Assembly: GCA_017421885.1 (NCBI GenBank)
Contig: JAFOHJ010000221.1
Coordinates: forward strand, 1-6,857
DNA from: Clostridia bacterium
GTDB lineage: Bacteria > Bacillota_A > Clostridia > Oscillospirales > Butyricicoccaceae
Length of the DNA: 6,857 nucleotides
Direction: 5' to 3'
In this document: positions 1-5,425 of the stretch, piece after piece
Layout of the letters: each line of letters starts with the position of its first letter
Position numbering within the stretch: position 1 is the stretch's first letter
The notes under the pieces: generated by a model
Told to the model about the DNA's origin: nothing
Seen by the model: the letters and a program-made list of their open reading frames with translations, nothing else
The model's database searches: none
Program-made: the position numbers and the translations under genes

Positions 1-337
1 ACGCTGCTATCAACGGATAAGGAGTAAGGTCGGGCATGATATATCCCACAGTTTCAGCAAGGCGGTAGTTGACCGAAAACCCAAGACTTGCCGCAAGCGA
101 ATACCTGGCAAAATCCCAACCAAGGAAACGGAAGCCCACAGCATAACAGCTCAGGTCAAGGACGATATTGGTAACCGACGGCGACCATCCGAACCAGTTT
201 TCAAGAAGCAGGACCCCGCCCAGAACTCCGCCTTCGGTGACGGCACACCTTGCATGTATGTTAAAAAGCCCGAATGACAATATGAATGTACCTATATAAA
301 TTATCAGATAATTGCGCATTTCACGCTTTATATTCAA
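1..337 (-). CDS. YitT-family (DUF161) membrane protein, 5' part only
   Basis: Only the first 112 codons are present; the gene continues past the left edge. The product is a polytopic inner-membrane protein of the YitT family, whose transported substrate or role is not established. Residues 10-27 form the first membrane segment and end in FGLFNIH. They are followed by the glycine-rich stretch EGGVLGGVLLL (35-45), the WFGWSP loop (48-53), a second hydrophobic span around 54-68, and FLGWDF (71-76). This order of GGV motif, WFG.SP loop and FLG motif is what I know from clostridial YitT proteins. The chosen start is TTG at 337-335, because GAAGGG (348-343) lies five bases upstream and the predicted promoter leaves a very short leader. 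The in-frame ATG at 319-317 (residue 7) has only a weak ribosome site. The gene is divergent from the amidase gene. The family call is confident; the function is unknown. Confidence 0.85.
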   Translation of the reverse strand, partial: MNIKREMRNYLIIYIGTFILSFGLFNIHARCAVTEGGVLGGVLLLENWFGWSPSVTNIVLDLSCYAVGFRFLGWDFARYSLAASLGFSVNYRLAETVGYIMPDLTPYPLIAA

Positions 338-359
338 AATATCCCTTCTTTCTCATGAA

Positions 360-388
360 AGTATAATCCAGCAGCCCAAAACTGTCAA
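360..388 (-). promoter_or_regulatory. Sigma-A-type promoter of the YitT-family gene
   Basis: Read on the minus strand, TTGACA (388-383) is followed by a 17-base spacer and TATACT (365-360). The -35 box is perfect and the -10 box is 5/6, at ideal spacing. Transcription should begin near 353, giving a leader of only about 15 bases that just holds the GAAGGG ribosome site. This suggests strong, constitutive-type expression. Confidence 0.85.
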
Positions 389-420
389 CTTAATTATGAA
401 AACCCTTGGCTCAAAGTAAA

Positions 421-441
421 TGTAAAGTAATAACCTTTACA
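421..441. promoter_or_regulatory. Inverted repeat, candidate operator upstream of the amidase gene
   Basis: Perfect 7-base arms TGTAAAG (421-427) and CTTTACA (435-441) are separated by 7 bases, a 21-bp dyad typical in size for a dimeric repressor or activator site. It lies in the divergent intergenic region, just upstream of a TATACT box at 454-459 and far from the YitT promoter boxes. It is not followed by a T-run, so it is not a terminator. The binding protein is unknown. Confidence 0.45.
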
Positions 442-453
442 GTATCTGTGGCA

Positions 454-459
454 TATACT
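454..459 (+). promoter_or_regulatory. Candidate -10 box (TATACT) for the amidase gene
   Basis: TATACT matches the -10 consensus at 5/6 and would start transcription near 466, about 25 bases before the chosen ATG. No good -35 box sits 16-18 bases upstream; the best position reads TAACCT. If real, the promoter may therefore depend on an activator, for which the dyad at 421-441 is a natural site. Confidence 0.4.
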
Positions 460-474
460 GATGTTAAAAACATC
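460..474. repeat. Small inverted repeat at the predicted amidase transcription start
   Basis: GATGTT and AACATC are perfect 6-base arms around AAA. The repeat lies between the candidate -10 box and the ribosome site. It could be an operator half overlapping the transcription start, or simply chance in AT-rich DNA. The loop is too short and the stem too weak to be a convincing RNA structure. Confidence 0.25.
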
Positions 475-477
475 TCC

Positions 478-482
478 GGAGG
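478..482 (+). promoter_or_regulatory. Ribosome binding site that fixes the amidase start
   Basis: GGAGG lies eight bases upstream of the ATG at 491. The earlier in-frame ATG at 461 has no ribosome site and falls upstream of the predicted transcription start, so the ten extra codons are most likely untranslated. Confidence 0.85.
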
Positions 483-490
483 AAACTGCT

Positions 491-991
491 ATGCCTAATA
501 TCATCCCCTATGACCGCGCCTCTGCCGTTGAATATGCCAGAAAATGGGCCTATTTCCGCAACCCCAGGTATTTTAATTTTGAGAATATAGGCGGCGACTG
601 CACAAACTTTGCCAGCCAATGTCTGTATGCCGGCAGCGGAGTTATGAACTATACCCCTGTATACGGATGGTTCTATCGCTCGGCCAGCGACCGCACCCCT
701 TCCTGGACCGGAGTGCAGTTCTTCTATAATTTTCTCGTTTCCAACAAAGGGGTGGGGCCTTTCGGTATCGATGCCCCGATAAATATGGTCGAACCCGGCG
801 ACTTTGTTCAGTTTTCCACCGTCCGCCCCGACTTCCACCACACCCCTGTGATCGTTTATATCGACGGTGCTCCCTCTCCCGACAGTATATATGTAGCTGC
901 CCACTCCAACGATGCCGATATGCGCCCGCTTTCATCCTATGGCCCTTTTCGTAAACTGCGCTTCATTCACATCGAAGGCATCAGAAGCTGA
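491..991 (+). CDS. Amidase_6 (PF12671-type) papain-like domain protein
   Basis: The product is 166 residues and consists almost entirely of one putative amidase domain of the Amidase_6 family, thought to have a papain/NlpC-P60-like fold and usually linked to cell-wall or spore-coat peptides. Visible landmarks are YDRASAVEYARKWA (7-20), the NPRYF.F segment (24-30), the nucleophile motif GGDCTNFASQC with Cys37 as the likely catalytic cysteine, GWFYR (59-63), SWTGV (71-75), VEPGDFVQF (100-108), the HHTPVIV segment with His117 as the likely catalytic histidine, and HSND (138-141). In many relatives this domain is attached to a signal peptide or a long N-terminal region. Here there is neither, so the protein should stay in the cytoplasm unless exported some other way. 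It is a single-gene unit with its own terminator. Family assignment is firm; substrate and biological role are unknown. Confidence 0.88.
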   Translation: MPNIIPYDRASAVEYARKWAYFRNPRYFNFENIGGDCTNFASQCLYAGSGVMNYTPVYGWFYRSASDRTPSWTGVQFFYNFLVSNKGVGPFGIDAPINMVEPGDFVQFSTVRPDFHHTPVIVYIDGAPSPDSIYVAAHSNDADMRPLSSYGPFRKLRFIHIEGIRS

Positions 992-998
992 TTTCTCG

Positions 999-1021
999 CG
1001 GCCCGAATGGGCCGTTTTTTT
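999..1021 (+). terminator. Rho-independent terminator after the amidase gene
   Basis: A 6-bp all-GC stem, CGGCCC (999-1004) pairing with GGGCCG (1009-1014), closes a GAAT loop and is followed by seven T residues (1015-1021). It begins eight bases after the stop codon and separates the amidase gene from the regulator gene. Confidence 0.93.
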
Positions 1022-1057
1022 ATTATATTCATCGAATATTTATTCACCCGTCGACAT

Positions 1058-1069
1058 ATTGAGCTCAAT
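1058..1069. promoter_or_regulatory. Perfect 12-bp palindrome abutting the regulator -35 box
   Basis: ATTGAGCTCAAT reads identically on both strands and ends one base before the -35 box of the regulator promoter. A protein bound here would touch RNA polymerase. The sequence is a candidate operator, either for self-control by the LysR protein or for another regulator. Confidence 0.4.
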
Positions 1070-1098
1070 TTGACTTTCGTTAAGCAAAAGGTTATGCT
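1070..1098 (+). promoter_or_regulatory. Sigma-A-type promoter of the LysR-family gene
   Basis: TTGACT (1070-1075), a 17-base spacer and TATGCT (1093-1098) match the -35 and -10 consensus well. Transcription should start near 1105, giving a leader of about 35 bases. Confidence 0.75.
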
Positions 1099-1108
1099 AT
1101 TTATAGCA
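1095..1108. promoter_or_regulatory. 14-bp palindrome covering the regulator -10 box and start
   Basis: TGCTAT-TT-ATAGCA is a perfect dyad with a two-base centre. It overlaps the -10 box and the predicted transcription start. Occupancy would block transcription, which fits negative autoregulation, common among LysR-type regulators. The link to this particular protein is inference. Confidence 0.45.
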
Positions 1109-1139
1109 ACTTTATTTTAAGCTAATATGGAGGTCTCAT

Positions 1140-2018
1140 ATGACAAACCGCAACCTTGAAATATTTGTAGCAGTTGCCGAGTATGGCAAAATGAGCCTTG
1201 CTGCCCGTCAACTTTATATAACTCAGTCGTCAGTAAGCCAGGCTATCTCTGAAATAGAAAAGGAATACGGCGTTCTGCTGTTCGAGCGCCTTTCGCGAAG
1301 GCTCCATCTTACCGATACAGGCCGCGATTTCCTCGAATATGCCAAAAAGACCCTTGCTCTTCAGCAGGAAATGGACAATTTTCTTCGCGACACCTCCCGA
1401 CGCAAAAAAATCCGCATCGGAGCAACTCTTACCGTCGGTGCCAGTGTAATAAGCCCCATCGTGAGCCGTCTTAAGGAACTTGATGAAGACATCATTCCTG
1501 AGGTGACAGTTGCCAACACCCACATTCTTGAGGAGAAACTGCTCAGGAGCCAATTGGATATAGGCTTTGTCGAAGGCATGATAAAACACCCCGATATTAT
1601 CGTTGAGCATGTTATGGATGACGAAATGACCTTTGTGTGCGGCCCCAAACATCCATTTTACGGCAGAGAGAATGTATCCATCCGGGAACTTGACGGAATG
1701 CCCCTCATACTGCGAGAACATGGCAGCGGCACACGTTCGCAGGTGGAAACAGCCATGAAGACCCATCATCTCGAACTGAATTCACCCTGGGAGTGCTGCA
1801 CCGCTGATGCCATCATAAGCGCCGTAATGCACAGCCATGCCGCCACTATAATCTCTCACCGACTTGTTCGGGAGCATGCTGAAAACGGCCTCGTCTGGAG
1901 CTGCCCTATTCCCGATGTGGATTTTAACCGCTCATTCTCTCTTGTATACCATAAGGACAAGCTTATAACCGCAGCAATGGCTCAGTTCATGAAGGTATGC
2001 CGCAATTTTGAGCACTGA
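1140..2018 (+). CDS. LysR-family transcriptional regulator (CysL/CbbR-like)
   Basis: This 292-residue protein has the normal length and layout of a LysR-type regulator. A winged helix-turn-helix fills residues 1-60, with the recognition segment QLYITQSSVSQAISEIE (24-40), LLFERLSRRLHLTDTGRDFL (46-65), and a linker helix to about 85. The effector domain starts at IRIGATLTVG (91-100) and contains the GSGTR effector-loop motif (195-199). ATG at 1140 is preceded by GGAGG at 1129-1133. The gene lies directly upstream of, and parallel to, the flavoprotein/sulfite reductase pair. It has its own promoter and possible operators, and a dyad lies just after its stop. By analogy with CysL, which activates the cysJI sulfite reductase operon in Bacillus subtilis, it likely controls the next two genes in response to a sulfur metabolite. 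The family is certain. The target and effector are inference. Confidence 0.93.
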   Translation: MTNRNLEIFVAVAEYGKMSLAARQLYITQSSVSQAISEIEKEYGVLLFERLSRRLHLTDTGRDFLEYAKKTLALQQEMDNFLRDTSRRKKIRIGATLTVGASVISPIVSRLKELDEDIIPEVTVANTHILEEKLLRSQLDIGFVEGMIKHPDIIVEHVMDDEMTFVCGPKHPFYGRENVSIRELDGMPLILREHGSGTRSQVETAMKTHHLELNSPWECCTADAIISAVMHSHAATIISHRLVREHAENGLVWSCPIPDVDFNRSFSLVYHKDKLITAAMAQFMKVCRNFEH

Positions 2019-2028
2019 TCTCCGATTT

Positions 2029-2053
2029 AACATTAGCTTTTACTAATGTTTTT
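2029..2053 (+). promoter_or_regulatory. 22-bp dyad: candidate LysR operator and/or weak terminator
   Basis: AACATTAG (2029-2036) and CTAATGTT (2043-2050) are perfect 8-base arms around CTTTTA, followed by TTT, so the run of T is five long (2049-2053). The stem holds only two GC pairs, poor for a terminator. Its centre lies about 66 bp upstream of the predicted transcription start of the flavoprotein gene, the usual place for a LysR recognition site, and the dyad contains T-N11-A spacings (for example 2034 to 2046). It could serve both roles. Confidence 0.5.
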
Positions 2054-2070
2054 CTGTAGATAATTTGTAG

Positions 2071-2099
2071 TTTAAAAATACATCTATCGGTGGTATCAT
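2071..2099 (+). promoter_or_regulatory. Promoter of the flavoprotein/sulfite reductase operon
   Basis: TATCAT (2094-2099) is preceded by TGG, making an extended -10 element, and TTTAAA (2071-2076) sits 17 bases upstream as a weak -35 box. A weak -35 is typical of promoters that need a LysR-type activator. Predicted transcription start is about 2106, leaving a leader of about 54 bases. Confidence 0.5.
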
Positions 2100-2159
2100 T
2101 AAAGTAATTATGTTCCCTTTTTAATCCAGCCTATTTTTCGATAGAAAGGACGATTTGAA

Positions 2160-3791
2160 ATGAAGATCCTCATTATCGGCGGTGTTGCCGCCGGCACAAA
2201 GACTGCGGCCAAGCTCAAGCGCGAAGCTCCCGATGCCGAAGTCACCATCATCACAAAATCCGCTGACATCTCATATGCCGGCTGTGGCCTCCCCTATTAT
2301 GTAAGCCAGGTCATCGAACATCGCTCCGAGCTGTTTGTAAACACTCCCGAGAGCTTTGAAGCCCTGACCGGTGCAAAGATCATCAACGAGACCGAAGTTA
2401 CTGCCGTAGACCGTGCAAACAAGACGGTCACTGCCGTTTCGAGATCGGGCGAGACCTCTACACACAGCTATGACAAGCTGGTCATCGCAGTAGGCGCTTC
2501 GCCTATTGTGCCCAACTGCGAGGGCGTTGACCTCGAGAACGTCTTCTATATGGGTTCTCCCGAAGATGCCGATAAGCTGAGAGCAGCTGTCGACTCGGGC
2601 GAGATCAAGCGCGCAGTCGTTGTCGGTGCAGGTCTTATCGGCCTCGAAGTCGCCGAGAACCTCAATCTCCGCGATGTTAAGACATCGGTCATCGATATCG
2701 CTCCCCAGGTTCTCCCCAACCTGCTCGATGCCGAAATGGCAGGCTATCTCGAGAATGTGATCGCCGGCGAAGGCATCATGCCCTTCACAGGAGTTGGCCT
2801 CGAAGCCATCCTCGGTGAGACAAAGGTAGAAAAAGTCAAGACAAGCAAGCGTGCCATGAAGGCCGATGCCTGTGTCCTCGCCCTTGGCTTCCGTCCCAAC
2901 ACAGCCTTCCTCGCAGAAAGTGGCCTTGAAATGATCAAGGGCACCCTGGTCGTTAACGAATATATGCAGACAAATGACCCCGACATCTATGCCTGCGGCG
3001 ACTGTGCCATTGTAACTCACCGCGTGACCGGCGCCCGCCGCTGGTCGGCAATGGGCTCGACAGCCAACATTTGCGGCAGACTGGCCGCAAGAAGCATCGC
3101 CGGCAAGAACTCCACCCCCTACCCCGGCGTTCTCAGCACAGCAGTTGCCAAGATGCCCGGAATCAACTTTGCCCGCACCGGCCTCGGCGAAAAGGAAGCC
3201 ATCGAGTGCGGCTATGATGTCGAGACAGTTATCACCGTTTCCGACGATAAGGCTCACTATTATCCCGGCTCCAACCCCTTCATCATCAAGATGATCGCCG
3301 ACAAGGCCACACACAAGCTGCTGGGTCTTCAGGTGTTCGGCAAGGGCAATGTCGATAAAATCGTGGATGTAGCGGTTACAGCTATCTCTCTCGGCGCTGT
3401 CCTCGAAGACCTGCAGTACTGCGACTTTGCATATGCGCCTCCCTTCTCGACAGCCATCCATCCCTTCGAAACGGCCGTCAACATTCTGCTCAATAAGCTG
3501 GAGGGCGAATATGAGACTATCACTCCCGCTCAGTTCATGCGCGGCGAACACGAGGGCTATCGCATCATTGACACCTCCCTTCAGCCCCAGCTCAAGGCTC
3601 ACCCCTATGTCGAGCTGACAAAGGTAAACGGCGAAGTCGAAGGCCTTGGCAAGGACGAAAAGCTCCTGCTGATCTGCAACAAGGGCAAGCGCGCTTACCT
3701 CCTGCAGAACCGCCTGAAGCACTATGGCTACACCAACACACGCGTTCTCGAAGGCGGCACTACATTCAATACAAGCCTTCTTGAAGACTGA
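2160..3791 (+). CDS. CoA-disulfide/persulfide reductase-like flavoprotein with C-terminal rhodanese domain
   Basis: The 543-residue product belongs to the pyridine nucleotide-disulfide reductases of the CoA-disulfide reductase/NADH oxidase group. FAD binds at GGVAAG (8-12 region) and at YACGDCA (277-283). The single redox cysteine is Cys42 in SYAGCGLPYY. GAGLIG (156-161) is the NAD(P)H site, and residues about 325-445 are the dimerisation domain. Residues about 455-543 form a rhodanese domain whose active loop is CNKGKR with Cys506. This order matches the CoADR-RHD enzymes, which use NAD(P)H to reduce CoA disulfide, CoA-persulfide or polysulfide. AAAGGA (2145-2150) lies nine bases before ATG. 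The sulfite reductase gene follows after 42 bases with no promoter or terminator between, so the two are probably co-transcribed. Codons end mostly in C or G (AAG, ATC, GAC), unlike the regulator, suggesting high expression. The exact substrate, and whether it passes electrons to the reductase, are not known. Confidence 0.9.
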   Translation: MKILIIGGVAAGTKTAAKLKREAPDAEVTIITKSADISYAGCGLPYYVSQVIEHRSELFVNTPESFEALTGAKIINETEVTAVDRANKTVTAVSRSGETSTHSYDKLVIAVGASPIVPNCEGVDLENVFYMGSPEDADKLRAAVDSGEIKRAVVVGAGLIGLEVAENLNLRDVKTSVIDIAPQVLPNLLDAEMAGYLENVIAGEGIMPFTGVGLEAILGETKVEKVKTSKRAMKADACVLALGFRPNTAFLAESGLEMIKGTLVVNEYMQTNDPDIYACGDCAIVTHRVTGARRWSAMGSTANICGRLAARSIAGKNSTPYPGVLSTAVAKMPGINFARTGLGEKEAIECGYDVETVITVSDDKAHYYPGSNPFIIKMIADKATHKLLGLQVFGKGNVDKIVDVAVTAISLGAVLEDLQYCDFAYAPPFSTAIHPFETAVNILLNKLEGEYETITPAQFMRGEHEGYRIIDTSLQPQLKAHPYVELTKVNGEVEGLGKDEKLLLICNKGKRAYLLQNRLKHYGYTNTRVLEGGTTFNTSLLED

Positions 3792-3833
3792 TCCAGACAT
3801 CCAAACAGATTAACATAAAGGAGAAATATACTT

Positions 3834-4781
3834 ATGGCAAATCTTACACCTGAAGTAAAAAAGGCTCTTAAGGGCCGCGGCTATGTCATCACAAACGATG
3901 GCGAGCATTTTATCGCAAGAGTAATCACAGTCGACGGCACACTGACAGCCGAAGAGATGAACAAGCTCTCGGAAGCTGCTGTCAAGTTCGGCAACGGCAC
4001 AGTTGCCATGACCTCCCGTATGACAGTCGAAGTCCAGGGCATTCCCTACGAGAACATCGAAGCTTTTGACGAGTTCATCGGCGAAGCAGGCCTCTACACA
4101 GGCGGCACAGGCGCACGCGTCCGCCCCATAGTTCCCTGCAAGGGCACAGTCTGCATCCACGGCCTCATCGACACACAGGCTCTGGCACGCGAGCTGCACG
4201 AGACCTTCTATAAGGGCTGGTATGATGTAAAGCTGCCCCACAAGTTCAAGATCGGTGTTGGCGGATGTCCCAACAACTGCATCAAGCCCGGCCTGAACGA
4301 CTTCGGCATCATGGGCCAGCGCGTTCCCGAATATGAGCAGGACGACTGCATGGGCTGCAAGAAGTGCGGCGTTATCGACGTCTGCCCCATCAAGGCTGCT
4401 TCGATGAACGAAGACGGCGTTATGGAGATCAACAAGGACCTCTGCAACAACTGCGGCAAGTGCATCGATGCATGCCACTTTGACTGCATCTCTGAGAAGA
4501 AGGTCGGCTATAAGATCATGGTCGGCGGTATCTGGGGCAAGCGCCAGCGCCTGGCTACAGTTATCGACGAGGTCTATACAAAGGAAGAACTCTTCAAGAT
4601 GGTCGAGAAGGCTCTGCTGCTCTCTCGTGAGCAGGGCGAGACCGGCGAGCGCTTCGGTATGTTCATCGAGCGTATCGGCACAGAGAACTTCATCGCTCAG
4701 CTGAAGAGCGACGATGTCCTCGAGCGCAAGGAAGCTATCCTCGCAGCTGATCTGCACACACAGAGCAAGGCTACCTGCTAA
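3834..4781 (+). CDS. Small siroheme sulfite reductase with two ferredoxin clusters (AsrC type)
   Basis: The 315-residue protein is a one-module nitrite/sulfite reductase. Residues 1-75 are the ferredoxin-like half-domain with T-x-R at 60-62. Residues 95-160 bind the siroheme-[4Fe-4S] centre through Cys102, Cys107, Cys145 and Cys149 (CKGTVC and GGCPNNC). Arg62, Arg95/97 and the LPHKFK motif (Lys137, Lys139) line up with the sulfite-binding Arg and Lys residues of E. coli CysI, so the active site looks complete. Two ferredoxin clusters are inserted: Cys172/175/178/184 and Cys204/207/210/214. Residues 225-315 complete the fold, with GGIWGKRQR at 231-239. Its closest described relative by layout is AsrC of anaerobic sulfite reductase (AsrABC), making sulfide from sulfite in the cytoplasm. 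No AsrA or AsrB is present; the only visible partner is the upstream flavoprotein. AAAGGAG (3817-3823) precedes ATG by ten bases. Nitrite as substrate cannot be excluded. Confidence 0.88.
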   Translation: MANLTPEVKKALKGRGYVITNDGEHFIARVITVDGTLTAEEMNKLSEAAVKFGNGTVAMTSRMTVEVQGIPYENIEAFDEFIGEAGLYTGGTGARVRPIVPCKGTVCIHGLIDTQALARELHETFYKGWYDVKLPHKFKIGVGGCPNNCIKPGLNDFGIMGQRVPEYEQDDCMGCKKCGVIDVCPIKAASMNEDGVMEINKDLCNNCGKCIDACHFDCISEKKVGYKIMVGGIWGKRQRLATVIDEVYTKEELFKMVEKALLLSREQGETGERFGMFIERIGTENFIAQLKSDDVLERKEAILAADLHTQSKATC

Positions 4782-4796
4782 GCTTAAAACAAAACC

Positions 4797-4826
4797 AAAG
4801 GCTCCCCTCGGGGAGCCTTTTCTTTT
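4797..4826 (+). terminator. Strong terminator of the sulfite reductase operon
   Basis: AAAGGCTCCC (4797-4806) pairs perfectly with GGGAGCCTTT (4811-4820) around the loop CTCG, and TTTTCTTTT follows. It starts 15 bases after the stop codon. It also overlaps the stop codon of the convergent minus-strand gene. Read from that side, the hairpin is followed by TTTGGTTTTG, so it may work weakly in both directions. Confidence 0.95.
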
Positions 4827-5418
4827 ATTTAAAAGTATTTTTTATTTTTGGTGCACATTCCCAACTAATTATCCGCAGTCCATATTCCTCATAAGCCTCT
4901 TGAGAACTCATTTTTTTCTCTACCCATTTCGTGTCGCCCCTACGATAATATATTATTCTGTTAGCTATAGTATTAGGTGCGACATTACTATGTTCACTCC
5001 TATCATCCATATAATATTCTGCATCCCACCAATCGAAACATACCCTGCAATATTCATTTCCAAGCTCATCGTACAAGCCAATCAGTTTGATATATTCTAA
5101 AGAGTTAGATTTTATATACCCATCCCAGACACGAACTTTTCTTTGTTGACGTTTATCTATCTCAATTCCGTTATATTCACACACAATAACATCTTCGATT
5201 ACTTTTTCTTTTCCCTCTATTTCATACACAAGCGTAAATGGGAACTCTCCATATCTTATTTCCGGTTTTGCAGGACTTTCTGAGAACAACAAAGTCATAC
5301 TGTTATCAATTTCTTCGAACAGCATACCAAAGAAAAGGATGATCCACGGGAAAGCAATAAATGTAAAAAACAGCAAAGCTATAGTATATCCTACTGTTCC
5401 ATTTTTCTTCTCTTTCAT
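4825..5418 (-). CDS. Single-pass membrane protein of unknown function
   Basis: I do not recognise a characterised family. The 197-residue product begins with a positive segment KEKK (2-5) and one hydrophobic helix at about 9-34. The remaining ~160 residues are soluble and should lie outside the cell by the positive-inside rule. Visible pieces are YGEFPFTLVYEIEG (56-69), a C-x2-C pair (Cys124, Cys127) followed by FDWWDAEYY (128-136), and a charged C-terminus. The YGEFPF.LVYEI segment recalls hypothetical proteins of gut Clostridia, but this is memory, not a search. ATG at 5418-5416 is chosen because AAAGGGGGG (5434-5426) lies seven bases upstream; in-frame ATGs at 5424 and 5448 are too close to or before that site. 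The gene is clearly more AT-rich than its neighbours and uses many AAA/ATA codons, suggesting recent acquisition or low expression. It is convergent with the sulfite reductase operon. Confidence 0.75.
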   Translation of the reverse strand: MKEKKNGTVGYTIALLFFTFIAFPWIILFFGMLFEEIDNSMTLLFSESPAKPEIRYGEFPFTLVYEIEGKEKVIEDVIVCEYNGIEIDKRQQRKVRVWDGYIKSNSLEYIKLIGLYDELGNEYCRVCFDWWDAEYYMDDRSEHSNVAPNTIANRIIYYRRGDTKWVEKKMSSQEAYEEYGLRIISWECAPKIKNTFK

Positions 5419-5425
5419 ATTCATT

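Noticed and set aside
324..356. Short minus-strand frame starting at ATG 356, before the YitT-family gene
   Set aside because: It lies upstream of the transcription start predicted from the strong promoter and has no ribosome site.
461..490. Earlier in-frame ATG that would add ten residues to the amidase-like protein
   Set aside because: No ribosome site before it, it lies at or upstream of the predicted transcription start, and GGAGG is ideally placed for the ATG at 491.
464..935. Minus-strand frames of 146 and 97 codons opposite the amidase gene
   Set aside because: Both are antisense to a gene with conserved catalytic motifs, and neither has a ribosome site or family match.
2131..2144. 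Possible leader hairpin CTAT-TTTTCG-ATAG just before the flavoprotein ribosome site
   Set aside because: A four-base AT-rich stem is too weak to matter, and the ~54-base leader is too short and unstructured for a known riboswitch.
2084..2144. Distant inverted pair CTATCG/CGATAG in the operon leader region
   Set aside because: Six-base arms 49 bases apart are expected by chance in such a spacer.
2271..3800. 509-codon open frame on the minus strand opposite the flavoprotein gene
   Set aside because: It mirrors the GC-biased codons of the real gene, and its protein is of implausible composition with no family resemblance.
3810..4757. 315-codon open frame on the minus strand opposite the sulfite reductase gene
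   Set aside because: Antisense shadow: the plus strand carries clear siroheme and ferredoxin motifs, and the minus product resembles nothing.
4714..5100. Plus-strand frame of 128 codons crossing the operon terminator
   Set aside because: It overlaps the end of the reductase gene, runs through a strong terminator and is antisense to the membrane-protein gene.
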